In this document: one piece after another, positions 1 through 9,154 of the stretch | Layout of the letters: the number at the start of each line of letters is the position of its first letter | Numbering within the stretch: position 1 is the stretch's first letter | Assembly: GCF_047730065.1 (NCBI RefSeq) | Contig: NZ_CP159829.1 | Span: forward strand, 806,001 to 870,000 | DNA length: 64,000 nt | Source of the DNA: Njordibacter sp028825405 | Lineage (GTDB): Bacteria; Pseudomonadota; Gammaproteobacteria; Pseudomonadales; Balneatricaceae | Direction: 5' to 3' | The notes under the pieces: generated by a model | What the model saw: the letters and a program-made list of their open reading frames with translations, nothing else | Databases searched by the model: none | Told to the model about the DNA's origin: nothing | Program-made: the position numbers and the translations under genes

Positions 1-1825
1 CATCTTCTTCTGAGGCCAAGAATGTATGTAATTCTTCGTCTGGACTTGCGGCGATAGTTTCTGCCACACCGGTGGCTATTTCTACACTGGCATTGGGTAC
101 TTCTTGGGTCACAGATGTGGCTATTTCCACTCGCTGATCTGGTGCCGCTTGGGCTGCTAACACAGCAATCTTAGCCACCAGCTCTGGCATATCATCAGCA
201 ATTTCGTGGCTCACAATAGCGGCAATCTCAGCGGCCTGTTGAGGTGCTTCATCCAATAGTTTTAGAGTAAGACGGCTGAGAGCATTAAAACTAGCGTGTG
301 GTTCCAGTTTTTGTTGTTTAATTAAGTCGCACATGTAACGTGCTAAGTCTGCACCCGACTGAGGCGCAGAACCTGCCACATTGGTAATAATGTCAAGCTT
401 CAAATGGGGCAGTTCATCAGCCAAGGCAATGGCCAAAGCAATCGCTTGCTCTGGATACTGATAGGCGGTTGCTTGGGCAATATTGACAGCCTCTTCTGGT
501 TGATTAAGGGCGACACTAACTGCAATTTCAACCACATCATCAGGATTTTCTTCGGCCAATAGCAGCACTGTTTCAGCAGCGATGCCCGTGTCATCCAGAC
601 TGTTGTATTCTGTCCGAGGGTCAAGTTCTGTGGCCATTGGGGTCATGCCCTGAACGACAAATGATTCTTGCAATGCATCAGGTACCGCAGAGCGTATGCT
701 CATTCGGTACATAACGAAGGCCACTAATATTAAACTAGCCACAATTAAGTAGCCAAATAGGGCATCTGGACCCATATGTTTCATCACCAACGACGATGAA
801 TAAGGACCTATGGCGCCTCCCAAGGCGTAAGCTAAAATAAGTTTACCACTAGCTGCCACCATTTCTGTGGGCTTGAGTCGATCAAAAGCATCTGCTAAAG
901 CGATTGGATACACACAAGCTAAGGCGCCACTTAAAATGACTGCACAAGCGATAGTAATGGCCATTTCATCACGCACTGCCATAATAGGCAGCACCATGGC
1001 GGCCAAACAGGCAAGCAGCAGCGTTATGACTAAGACGGTGCGGCGGTCAAACGAGTCAGCCAATTTGCCGATGGGAAATTGGAGCAAAAAGCCGCCCACC
1101 ATAGTGGCACTCATAAAGGTGGCGATTTGACTTTTAGTCATGCCAACGTCGGCACCATAGACACTACTCATGTTGTAAAAAGCCCCTAAACAAATACCAG
1201 AAATCATGATGCCCACCACACCCAAAGGAGACGTTCGGTAGAGGACTTTTAAGGGCATTGGCTCGGGCTCAATAAATCGTGGGCCACCTGAGCGACTCAT
1301 GAGCACTGGAATCATGCATAAACAAAACAACATCGCTACGTAGATATAGAGAATTGGATCTTGTGGTTCGGCAAAGTTCAGCATCAGTTGGCCTAAAGCT
1401 AAGCCGAAATAAGTGACAAACTGATAACTGCCAAAAACTGTAGCACGGTTTTCACTGGTTGAACTCTCGCTGAGCCAAGTTTCCATAGTCATGAAAAACG
1501 TGGCGTTGGTAAAACCAATTAATATCCGTAATAGGCCCCATATTAGGGGTACAGACCAAATGCTATGCAACAAGGCACACATGGTGGCCACAGAAGCACA
1601 AGCCGCAAAAATACGGATATGGCCCACTCGGCTTATCAAATGTCGACCATACAAAGAACCCAACAACATACCAACAAAATAAAGTGACATGACCAAACCG
1701 ATGGCGTCAGTGTCCTGACCATCGAGGCGCATGCTCATTGGTATAATAATAAATAGCAAACCATTGCCCATAAGCAAAAGCGTGCAGCTTAAGTATAGGG
1801 GTAAAAGTTGATTCAATGCTCTCAC
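1..1825 (-). CDS. MFS transporter with long repeat-rich C-terminal extension (3' end outside window)
   Basis: Inner-membrane major facilitator superfamily transporter, substrate unknown. I translated the minus strand from a GTG at 1825; the frame stays open to the window edge, giving at least 608 codons. The first ~370 residues are a string of hydrophobic helices with an MFS-type early loop (GSLYGRHLISRVGH). The last helix (YLIVASLILVAFVMY) ends near residue 368. After it come over 200 residues, uncommon for MFS proteins (usually ~400 aa), rich in Ala/Glu/Asp and built of units such as VVEIAVSVALNQPEEA and AIALAIALADELP, like an all-helical repeat domain. The start has only weak RBS support. 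The C-terminus is missing because the window ends, not because the gene is broken. Confidence 0.8.
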   Translation of the reverse strand, partial: MRALNQLLPLYLSCTLLLMGNGLLFIIIPMSMRLDGQDTDAIGLVMSLYFVGMLLGSLYGRHLISRVGHIRIFAACASVATMCALLHSIWSVPLIWGLLRILIGFTNATFFMTMETWLSESSTSENRATVFGSYQFVTYFGLALGQLMLNFAEPQDPILYIYVAMLFCLCMIPVLMSRSGGPRFIEPEPMPLKVLYRTSPLGVVGIMISGICLGAFYNMSSVYGADVGMTKSQIATFMSATMVGGFLLQFPIGKLADSFDRRTVLVITLLLACLAAMVLPIMAVRDEMAITIACAVILSGALACVYPIALADAFDRLKPTEMVAASGKLILAYALGGAIGPYSSSLVMKHMGPDALFGYLIVASLILVAFVMYRMSIRSAVPDALQESFVVQGMTPMATELDPRTEYNSLDDTGIAAETVLLLAEENPDDVVEIAVSVALNQPEEAVNIAQATAYQYPEQAIALAIALADELPHLKLDIITNVAGSAPQSGADLARYMCDLIKQQKLEPHASFNALSRLTLKLLDEAPQQAAEIAAIVSHEIADDMPELVAKIAVLAAQAAPDQRVEIATSVTQEVPNASVEIATGVAETIAASPDEELHTFLASEED

Positions 1826-2203
1826 AGGTTGCCTATCAATGATTTATCTTAAGTAAAAATTTAGGCGCAAAGTATAGCAAATTGTGGCGTGGGTCAATGC
1901 TTAGTATCACCTTTATTTAACTAAATACCTAACCTGCCTGTACAGGCGATGCAGACTATCACTAAGCCTATAAATTTAGGCTCAGCAAAGTGGCGTTTGC
2001 AATTTATCAATTAAGGCTGAATGGCACGTTTGGCTAGCTTATGTGTGACTTTTTAATGCCACAATTAAGCCTAGCACAAGCATGTAGACGCGCCACTACT
2101 ATGAGTTTAAAGGTATCACTAAGTTGAATAAAAAAGGCATGAGGACCCCGTCCTAGCAAAGTGCATTGTTGAACCTTGCTAGGACGGAAAGCGATGATGG
2201 TAG
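1826..2203. other. 378-bp spacer between the MFS gene and gcvP
   Basis: No convincing gene. The spacer lies between the start of the MFS gene and the stop of gcvP, both on the minus strand, so it should hold the gcvP terminator and the MFS promoter. The only structure I can support is the hairpin at 2148-2187, listed separately. Confidence 0.6.
2148..2187 (-). terminator. 12-bp inverted repeat downstream of gcvP
   Basis: Arms at 2148-2159 (CCGTCCTAGCAA) and 2176-2187 are perfectly complementary, with a 16-nt loop. It begins 17 bp after the gcvP stop in the direction of gcvP transcription. A T-run follows on the minus strand only about 13 nt beyond the stem (around 2130-2135), so this is either an atypical terminator or an mRNA-stabilising hairpin. 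Confidence 0.45.
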
Positions 2204-5107
2204 CTAAACTTCGTAAGCCTTTATAGGCGGACAAGAGCAAATCAAGTTTCGGTCACCATATACGTTATCTATACGGTTAACCGTAGGCCAAAATTTAGCA
2301 TCTAGCGTGGCGGCAGTTGGAAATGCCGCAACAGTGCGGGAGTAACCTCGGTTCCATCCGTGACTGGCTAAGTCAGATTGCGTATGGGGAGCCATCTTGA
2401 GGGGGTTATGTTTCGGGCTCCATTCACCCGTTTCAATTTTTTCAATCTCTTCTCGAATACTGGCCATGGCATCGCAAAAACGATCAATTTCTCGTTTAGG
2501 CTCAGACTCAGTTGGCTCAATCATCAAAGTACCTGCCACTGGAAAGGACATTGTTGGGGCATGAAAGCCATAGTCCATTAAGCGCTTGGCAATATCTTCC
2601 TCACTGATGCCCGTAGTTTCCTTAAGAGGACGAATGTCAATAATGCACTCGTGGGCTACTCTGTCATTGCGGCCTTGATACAAAATGGGGAAATGTTCAC
2701 TTAAGCGCGCAGCCATATAGTTGGCGCTTAAAATGGCTTGTGCTGTAGATTGTGTTAAGCCTTCTGAACCTAACAGGTTAATGTAGGCCCAAGAAATGGG
2801 TAAGATTGAACCGCTGCCATAGGGGGCTGCAGAAACCGCCCCATTAGCGTCAGTCTTGCCGTGCACGGGGATTACAGGGTGGTTAGGTAAAAAGGGTGCT
2901 AGGTGAGACTTTACGCCAATAGGCCCCATCCCTGGACCGCCACCACCGTGGGGTATGGCAAAGGTTTTATGCAAGTTAAGGTGAGACACGTCTGAGCCCA
3001 TAAGACCAGGCTTGCTTACGCCAACCTGAGCATTCATGTTGGCCCCATCCATATACACTTGGCCCCCATTGTCATGAATGATTTGGCAAATTTCTACAAC
3101 GCTTTCTTCATATACACCATGGGTAGAAGGGTAGGTAATCATCAAGCATGAAAGTTGCTCGGCGTACTGTTCAGCTTTGGCTTTGAGTTCTGCAACATCG
3201 ACGTTACCTAGTTCATCACAACCCACTACCACCACTTTCATATCCACCATAGACGCACTGGCAGGGTTAGTGCCATGAGAAGAGCTTGGAATGATACAAA
3301 TGTTGCGGTGACCCTGACCAATGCTATGTTGGTATTTACGGATAGCAACAAGGCCAGTATATTCCCCTTGGGCCCCTGAATTGGGCTGCATAGAGACACT
3401 GTCGTAACCTGTAATTTCTATCAATTGGGCTTCCAAGGCTCGAATTAATTCCATATAGCCTTGAGTTTGATCAGCTGGTGCGAAGGGGTGCATATTGGCA
3501 AATTCAGGCCAAGTGACGGCAGCCATTTGCGCAGTTGCGTTAAGCTTCATGGTGCAGGAGCCTAAAGGAATCATGCCATGAACTAGAGAGAAGTCTTTAT
3601 TCTCCAACTTCTTCAAGTAGCGCACCATGTCTGTTTCACTGTGATGGCTGTTAAACACAGGGTGCTCAAGAATGGCATCTTCACGCATTAACTCAGGTGC
3701 CATACCCATATTAATGCTACTACACAAGGTATCAGTAGCACTTAAATCGAAATCTACGTGAGTGCCTGCAAAAATATTTAACAATGCTTGCACGTGGCTC
3801 ACTTGGGTGGTTTCGTCCAGACTAATACCTAGGCTGTCAGTACCCACTTTACGTAAATTATAACCATCACCCAAGGCCCGTTGATAAATTTCCTCTTGCT
3901 GGCCCTTGGCAGGGACAGTTAAGGTGTCAAAAAAGCTTTGATTACTGGCGGGGTAACCTAGAGTGTCAAGCTGAGCTGATAAAATGGCAGTTAAGCGTTG
4001 AATGCGGTTGGCAATGGTTCGCAAACCGCTTGGGCCATGGTATACCGCATAAAAAGATGACATATTGGCTAACAAAGCTTGGGCTGTACAAATATTAGAG
4101 TTAGCCTTTTCTCGGCGGATATGTTGCTCTCGGGTTTGCATTGCCATACGCAGTGCAGGCTTACCCTTAGTGTCAACAGAGACACCAATAATACGACCTG
4201 GAATCGATCGTTTATATTTATCTTTACTGGCGAAGAATGCAGCATGAGGGCCACCAAAGCCTAAGGGCACACCAAAGCGTTGGCTAGAGCCAAACACCAC
4301 GTCAGCACCCAGCTGGCCTGGGGATTTAAGCAATACCAAACTCATGATATCAGCTCCCACTGCCACTAAAGCATTTTGCTCGTGGGCCTCATCAATGATG
4401 CTTTTTAAGTCACTAATACTGCCATCACTGCCGGGGTATTGCACTATGACACCAAACACATCATGTTGGGCTAAGTCTGTTGTTGGGTTGCCCGTAACAA
4501 TCTCAAAGCCAAAGTATTCTGCCCGTGTGCGGATCACAGAAAGATTTTGTGGATGAGTGTTCTCATCTACAAAAAAAGTGACACTCTTCTTTTTATTCGC
4601 ACGTTTACAAAGGGCCATGGCTTCTGCTGCTGCCGTAGCTTCGTCAAGTAACGAGGCGTTGGCTAATTCCATCCCCGTGAGATCCATAACCATTTGTTGA
4701 TAATTAAGTAATGCTTCTAAACGCCCTTGAGCGATCTCTGGCTGGTAGGGAGTATAAGCTGTATACCAGGCAGGGTTTTCCATCACGTTACGTAAAATAA
4801 CATTGGGCACCAGGGTGTTGCTGTAGCCCATACCAATACAAGAAACATTGACAATGTTTTTATTAGCCATTGTTCTAAGTTGGGCTAGTGTATCTACTTC
4901 GGAGCGGGAAGCGGGTAGATCTAAAGCTTTACTTAAACGGATACTGTCAGGTACCGTTTGATCCAGTAATGCATCAATGCTGGCCACATTAAGAAAGCTC
5001 AACATGGCTTCATTGTCGGCTGCATTGGGGCCAATGTGGCGCTCAATAAACGCATCGGTTTGTAGTAGCTGTGAAATGGGTGTTCTAGTAAAAGTAGGTG
5101 CAGACAT
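2204..5107 (-). CDS. gcvP: Glycine dehydrogenase (decarboxylating), P-protein
   Basis: PLP enzyme that decarboxylates glycine and passes the aminomethyl group to lipoyl-GcvH. It has 967 residues, as usual for the fused single-chain P-protein (E. coli 957). The PLP lysine lies near residue 714 in HLNLHKTFAIPHGGGGPGMG, and the upstream SCTMKLNA motif is typical. The ATG at 5107 has GAGGA about 7 nt upstream. It follows gcvH by 76 bp on the same strand, so gcvH-gcvP is probably one transcript. gcvT is separate, on the other strand beyond the XRE regulator. No frameshift or missing motif seen. Confidence 0.97.
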   Translation of the reverse strand: MSAPTFTRTPISQLLQTDAFIERHIGPNAADNEAMLSFLNVASIDALLDQTVPDSIRLSKALDLPASRSEVDTLAQLRTMANKNIVNVSCIGMGYSNTLVPNVILRNVMENPAWYTAYTPYQPEIAQGRLEALLNYQQMVMDLTGMELANASLLDEATAAAEAMALCKRANKKKSVTFFVDENTHPQNLSVIRTRAEYFGFEIVTGNPTTDLAQHDVFGVIVQYPGSDGSISDLKSIIDEAHEQNALVAVGADIMSLVLLKSPGQLGADVVFGSSQRFGVPLGFGGPHAAFFASKDKYKRSIPGRIIGVSVDTKGKPALRMAMQTREQHIRREKANSNICTAQALLANMSSFYAVYHGPSGLRTIANRIQRLTAILSAQLDTLGYPASNQSFFDTLTVPAKGQQEEIYQRALGDGYNLRKVGTDSLGISLDETTQVSHVQALLNIFAGTHVDFDLSATDTLCSSINMGMAPELMREDAILEHPVFNSHHSETDMVRYLKKLENKDFSLVHGMIPLGSCTMKLNATAQMAAVTWPEFANMHPFAPADQTQGYMELIRALEAQLIEITGYDSVSMQPNSGAQGEYTGLVAIRKYQHSIGQGHRNICIIPSSSHGTNPASASMVDMKVVVVGCDELGNVDVAELKAKAEQYAEQLSCLMITYPSTHGVYEESVVEICQIIHDNGGQVYMDGANMNAQVGVSKPGLMGSDVSHLNLHKTFAIPHGGGGPGMGPIGVKSHLAPFLPNHPVIPVHGKTDANGAVSAAPYGSGSILPISWAYINLLGSEGLTQSTAQAILSANYMAARLSEHFPILYQGRNDRVAHECIIDIRPLKETTGISEEDIAKRLMDYGFHAPTMSFPVAGTLMIEPTESEPKREIDRFCDAMASIREEIEKIETGEWSPKHNPLKMAPHTQSDLASHGWNRGYSRTVAAFPTAATLDAKFWPTVNRIDNVYGDRNLICSCPPIKAYEV

Positions 5108-5183
5108 AAGGCATCCTCACATAGTGCAATTAACAAGGTGTAAAGCCAAGACTAGCAAGGCATTAAACGTGGGGGTTTGTAGC

Positions 5184-5576
5184 TTAGTCTTCGCTAGCCA
5201 CAACATCAGTATAGGCTTCGGCACTCAGCAGAGAGCCCAGATCAGCATCATCAGCTAATTTGATCTTTATAATCCATCCTTCGTTATAGGGATCTTCATT
5301 GACTGTTTCAGGGGCATCTTCTAATGCTTCGTTAACGGCGATGATTTCTCCAGCTACAGGTGCATAGGAGTCTGATGCCGCTTTGACAGATTCAATAACC
5401 GTGTACTCTTCACCGGCATCAAGGCTACGACCGATATCTGCCGCTTCAACAAATACAATGTCTCCTAATAACTCTTGAGCGTGATGGGTAATGCCCACAG
5501 TAATAGTCCCATCGCCATTGTCAGAGATCCACTCATGGGTGTTGGTGTAAAGCAATTCAGCAGGAATATTGCTCAT
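5184..5576 (-). CDS. gcvH: Glycine cleavage system H-protein
   Basis: Lipoyl carrier that shuttles the aminomethyl arm between P-, T- and L-proteins. It has 130 residues (family ~125-130). The lipoylated lysine is K65 in the motif ESVKAASDSYAP. The start ATG at 5576 is preceded by AGGAG, 8-9 nt away. The leader between promoter and gene contains a 6-bp hairpin (GGGTCT/AGACCC, 5615-5635). First gene of the gcvHP unit; its promoter lies in the divergent region shared with the XRE-cupin gene. Confidence 0.97.
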   Translation of the reverse strand: MSNIPAELLYTNTHEWISDNGDGTITVGITHHAQELLGDIVFVEAADIGRSLDAGEEYTVIESVKAASDSYAPVAGEIIAVNEALEDAPETVNEDPYNEGWIIKIKLADDADLGSLLSAEAYTDVVASED

Positions 5577-5650
5577 GATTTTTAGCTCCTGGTCAGTGTT
5601 GATAAACGTCTCAAGGGTCTATCGATAAAAGACCCAAGAATTTGTTTGCA

Positions 5651-5699
5651 AGCATAGCATTTTGATTTCTTTCAATCAATAAATTAGCCTATAGGAAAC
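5651..5699 (-). promoter_or_regulatory. gcvHP promoter with upstream CCTATAGG operator
   Basis: On the minus strand a -35-like TTGATT (5674-5679) is followed 17 bp later by a -10-like TATGCT (5651-5656). Just upstream of the -35, at 5688-5699, is CCTATAGGAAAC, which matches most of the perfect 16-bp palindrome in the gcvT promoter. This suggests that the same regulator binds both; the XRE-cupin protein encoded between them is the obvious candidate. Confidence 0.55.
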
Positions 5700-5794
5700 T
5701 TTTCCCTATTTTGTTTAATGGCAAAGGCCTCTCAGTTCTGTGACATGACGACAGACAAAAGCCGTGTTAGCATGTTTATTATCTTATTAAATCA

Positions 5795-6430
5795 ATGAGC
5801 AATATCATGTCAGTAGAACAACCGGATATGCCTGAGTTAAAAATTGAGTCTGGTTCTGGCCTGCAAACAAGTGTCGAACCGTTGCAGTTAGGCAAGCGCT
5901 TGCGGGAAATTCGTCAGAGTTTAAGTTTAACCCTAGAAGAGGCTAGCCAAAAAACAGGGTTAGCACGCTCAACCCTTTCTAAGATCGAAAATGAGCAAAT
6001 CTCACCCACCTTCACGGCGGTCCAAAAGTTAGCCAATGGGTTACAAATTGACATCCCTCAACTCTTTGCAAAGCCACGCAGCACTATGGCCTCTGGCCGA
6101 AGAGTGCTTACTAAGGCTGGTGCAGGCACACCACACCCGACCAGTACATATGAACATGAGCTATTATCAACAGACCTTGCGCGCAAAAAGATGGTGCCGT
6201 TTAAAACTCGGGTTCGGGCTCGTAGTTTTAATGACTTTGGTGATTGGGTGCGTCACGAAGGTGAGGAGTTTCTGCTGGTGTTGGAAGGAGAGTTAGCCCT
6301 CTACACGGAGTTTTATGAGCCCGTTGTGATGGCGGTAGGTGACAGTATGTACTACGATGCAAATATGGGGCATGCCTTGGTAAGTTTAAGTGAGAAAGAT
6401 GCGCTCGTGTTATGGATTGCCGCTCGATAA
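5795..6430 (+). CDS. XRE-family regulator with C-terminal cupin domain
   Basis: DNA-binding regulator of 211 residues. Residues ~33-88 are a Cro/C1-type helix-turn-helix (GKRLREIRQSLSLTLEEAS, then TGLARSTLSKIENEQISPT). Residues ~140-210 are a cupin fold (HEGEEFLLVLEGELALY, then GDSMYYDANMGHALVS). This PuuR-like architecture often senses a small metabolite. It sits between gcvHP and gcvT, and palindromes related to each other occur in both gcv promoters, so it probably controls glycine cleavage in response to glycine or a derivative (inference). An alternative start is ATG 5807; neither has a strong RBS. Confidence 0.88.
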   Translation: MSNIMSVEQPDMPELKIESGSGLQTSVEPLQLGKRLREIRQSLSLTLEEASQKTGLARSTLSKIENEQISPTFTAVQKLANGLQIDIPQLFAKPRSTMASGRRVLTKAGAGTPHPTSTYEHELLSTDLARKKMVPFKTRVRARSFNDFGDWVRHEGEEFLLVLEGELALYTEFYEPVVMAVGDSMYYDANMGHALVSLSEKDALVLWIAAR

Positions 6431-6466
6431 ACTCATGTTAAACGGGTGATATGTCGATATTGATAC

Positions 6467-6504
6467 AAACAAAATTTGTTTCCTATAGGAAACTTGCTTA
6501 TACT
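6467..6504 (+). promoter_or_regulatory. gcvT promoter overlapped by two palindromes
   Basis: A -35-like TTGTTT (6476-6481) and -10-like TATACT (6499-6504) are 17 bp apart. The perfect 16-bp palindrome GTTTCCTATAGGAAAC (6478-6493) fills most of the space between them, the layout of a repressor operator. It overlaps a second odd-centred palindrome, AAACAAAATTTGTTT (6467-6481). A second -10-like TATAAT lies at 6510-6515. Confidence 0.6.
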
Positions 6505-6543
6505 TTCAGTATAATTCAACTGCCCTAAAGCTGAGAGAAGCCC

Positions 6544-7665
6544 ATGTCTGATTCTTTAATAACCACCCCTTTGCATAACATGCACGTTGCAGCTGGAGCT
6601 AAAATGGTTGCTTTTGCTGGTTATGATATGCCAGTGCAATACCCATTGGGGGTCAAACAAGAGCACCTTCATTGCCGTGCTAAAGTCGGTTTATTTGATG
6701 TCTCACACATGGGGCAAATACGCCTTTCTGGGGCCTCAATGAAGTCTGTGGCATTGGCTTTAGAAAGTATGATTCCCGCAGACTTCGTCAATCTTGAGCA
6801 AGGGCGTCAGCGGTATGGGTTTTTTACTAATGCTGCGGGTGGCATTATGGATGATTTAATGGTGACTAATGCAGGTGATCATTTTTTTATCGTGGTTAAC
6901 GCAGGCTGCAAAGACCAAGATATCGCTCATATGAGAGCTCACTTAGGCCATAATATTGACCTTGAAGTACTTGATGGACGATCTCTATTAGCTCTGCAAG
7001 GCCCCATGGCTGGAGCAGCAATGGCGCGTTTGGCGCCAGCCACAGAAGCCATGCACTTTATGGATGCCAAAGCGGTCTCCATTTTAGGCTACGATTGTTT
7101 TATAGGCCGAGCAGGTTATACGGGAGAAGATGGCTTCGAAATTTCTGTGGCTAATGAAAACGCAGAAAATTTAGCAACGCGTTTGTTGGCGTTTGACGAA
7201 GTGGAGTGGATTGGTTTAGGTGCGCGTGATTCGCTGCGGTTAGAGGCGGGTTTATGTTTGTATGGTCATGACTTAAGCCCAGGTACGACGCCTGTGGCTG
7301 CCAATTTAAACTGGGGTATTCAAAAAAGTCGTCGGGCAGGGGGAGAGCGTGAAGGTGGCTTTCCTGGCGCAGACGTTATTCTTGCTGAAATGGCCAATGG
7401 AGCCAATCGAGGACGTGTTGGCTTATTACCTGAAGGTAAAGCTCCTGTGCGAGAGGGTGCTGAGTTAGTGACAGCAGAGGGTCACGTGATTGGAGTGGTA
7501 ACATCAGGTGGGTTTGGACCAAGCTTATCTGCTCCTCTTGCTATGGGTTACCTTGATAACGCCTTTAGTAGCATTGGCACTCAAGTGTTTGCCCAAGTGC
7601 GTGGCAAGCAATTGCCTTGTAGAGTGTGTAAAATGCCTTTCGTAGAACAAACCTATCGCCGGTAA
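6544..7665 (+). CDS. gcvT: Aminomethyltransferase, glycine cleavage T-protein
   Basis: Transfers the methylene group from aminomethyl-GcvH to tetrahydrofolate and releases ammonia. It has 373 residues (E. coli 364). Typical T-protein features are the N-terminal TTPLHNMHVAAGAKMVAFAGYDMPVQY-type opening, LFDVSHMGQI, GGIMDDLMV, and GYTGEDGFEI followed by GLGARDSLRLEAGLCLYGHD. It is transcribed alone or with sbcB (31 bp downstream). Not to be confused with the distant paralogue at 30.3 kb, which is DmdA-like. Confidence 0.96.
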   Translation: MSDSLITTPLHNMHVAAGAKMVAFAGYDMPVQYPLGVKQEHLHCRAKVGLFDVSHMGQIRLSGASMKSVALALESMIPADFVNLEQGRQRYGFFTNAAGGIMDDLMVTNAGDHFFIVVNAGCKDQDIAHMRAHLGHNIDLEVLDGRSLLALQGPMAGAAMARLAPATEAMHFMDAKAVSILGYDCFIGRAGYTGEDGFEISVANENAENLATRLLAFDEVEWIGLGARDSLRLEAGLCLYGHDLSPGTTPVAANLNWGIQKSRRAGGEREGGFPGADVILAEMANGANRGRVGLLPEGKAPVREGAELVTAEGHVIGVVTSGGFGPSLSAPLAMGYLDNAFSSIGTQVFAQVRGKQLPCRVCKMPFVEQTYRR

Positions 7666-7695
7666 CTCACTGGCGCAGACCTAAGGAGCTTTTGC

Positions 7696-9150
7696 GTGGC
7701 ATACCAACCGGACCAAACTCAAACATTGTTGTGGCACGATTATGAAACCTTTGGTTTAGACCCTCGTTGGGACCGACCTTCACAATTTGCTGCAATTCGC
7801 ACTGATTTAGAATTTAATCTGATTGGCGCACCCATGATGTGGTATTGCCGGCCAGCAGATGATTACTTGCCATCTGCTGGTGCATGTTTGGTGACAGGTG
7901 TCACGCCCCAAAAATGTCTGCAAGAAGGGTTACCTGAGTTTGAATTCATGGCCCTCATCAATGAGCAAATGAGCCAGCCAGGAACCTGCAGTTTGGGTTA
8001 CAACAGTTTGCGGTTTGATGATGAGTTCACCCGCTTTGGCCTGTATCGAAACTTTTTTGATGCCTACGCACGCGAATGGCAAGGGGGTAACAGCCGCTGG
8101 GATTTAATCGACCTAGTGCGCACTGCTTCATCCATTCGTCCTGAAGGCATCAATTGGCCGCTCAATGAAGCTGGTGAATTAGTTCTGAAGTTAGATCAAT
8201 TGGCCCCTGCTAATGGCATTGAGCATAGTGACGCTCATGATGCCCTAGCTGATGTGCGGGCCACCATTGAATTAGCTCGGCGACTCAAACAAGCTCAACC
8301 TCGCTTGTATAATTATGTTTTTCAGCTCAAGCATAAAGCCCAGGTATGGGGGCAATTAGATCTTCAAATGCGTAAGCCAGTGTTGCACGTGTCGTCTATG
8401 TATGGGCGTGATAATGGGTATATGGCTTTAGTAGGAGCCTTTGCAAAGCACCCTAGCAACAATAATGGGGCGCTGGTGTTTGATTTACGCCAAGATCCTC
8501 GGGTTTGGCAAGGCTACAATTCGACACAACTGCAAGCACTTCTATTTAGTCAAAAAGACGATCTGCCCAAAGGCACTGTGCGGCCGGCAGTGAAAGAAGT
8601 TCATGTCAATAAATGCCCTGTAGTGGCTCCGCTACAAACTTTATCTGACGAACAGGCTGATCAGTTTTATATCGATAAAACTCAATGTCAAAAACACCTT
8701 CAGTATTTACGGCAAGATGAGGATTTGTGTAAGGCGCTTGTCGAGGCCTTTGCGCAGCGACCCGATTTCCCATCCCTAGACCCAGACGCTAACTTATATG
8801 GTGGCGGGTTTTTCAGTGACAAGGATCGCAAGCAAATGCAGCAAGTGCATGCGCAAGATCCCTCGACCTGGAATGAAGGCGCATTTGTTTTTTCTGACAG
8901 TCGTCTAGATGCCATGTTGTTTCGCCTCAAAGCCCGCAACTATCCACACCTTTTAAGTGGTGATGAAATGCAGGCTTGGGAAGCTTTTCGCAGTGAACGT
9001 CTGCTCGATGCGAGCGCTTCTGGGGCCCGCACTTATGAGCATTTTGCCAAAGAACTCAACGAGCTGGGTGAAAAAACTAAGGACCCTGCTAAAATTGCGA
9101 TTTTAGAGGAACTGCATATGTACGCAGAATCCATTTACCCAATGAGTTAA
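7696..9150 (+). CDS. sbcB: Exodeoxyribonuclease I
   Basis: Single-strand-specific 3'-5' exonuclease of recombination and mismatch repair, 484 residues (E. coli 475). The DEDD nuclease motif I is LWHDYETFGLDPRWDRPSQF; motif III is HSDAHDALADVRATIELA. GTG start at 7696 with AAGGAG at 7683-7688. It follows gcvT by 31 bp and is followed 4 bp later by the yqaA-like gene, so the three may be co-transcribed. Confidence 0.95.
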   Translation: MAYQPDQTQTLLWHDYETFGLDPRWDRPSQFAAIRTDLEFNLIGAPMMWYCRPADDYLPSAGACLVTGVTPQKCLQEGLPEFEFMALINEQMSQPGTCSLGYNSLRFDDEFTRFGLYRNFFDAYAREWQGGNSRWDLIDLVRTASSIRPEGINWPLNEAGELVLKLDQLAPANGIEHSDAHDALADVRATIELARRLKQAQPRLYNYVFQLKHKAQVWGQLDLQMRKPVLHVSSMYGRDNGYMALVGAFAKHPSNNNGALVFDLRQDPRVWQGYNSTQLQALLFSQKDDLPKGTVRPAVKEVHVNKCPVVAPLQTLSDEQADQFYIDKTQCQKHLQYLRQDEDLCKALVEAFAQRPDFPSLDPDANLYGGGFFSDKDRKQMQQVHAQDPSTWNEGAFVFSDSRLDAMLFRLKARNYPHLLSGDEMQAWEAFRSERLLDASASGARTYEHFAKELNELGEKTKDPAKIAILEELHMYAESIYPMS

Positions 9151-9154
9151 CTGA

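Noticed and set aside
4065..4264. Small frames opposite gcvP and similar frames inside other genes
   Set aside because: They are antisense or out-of-frame shadows of strongly conserved genes, without RBS or recognisable protein features.
6431..6543. Glycine riboswitch upstream of gcvT
   Set aside because: The 113-bp leader is too short and lacks the conserved riboswitch core motifs; promoter and palindrome fill it. The 218-bp gcvH side also shows none.
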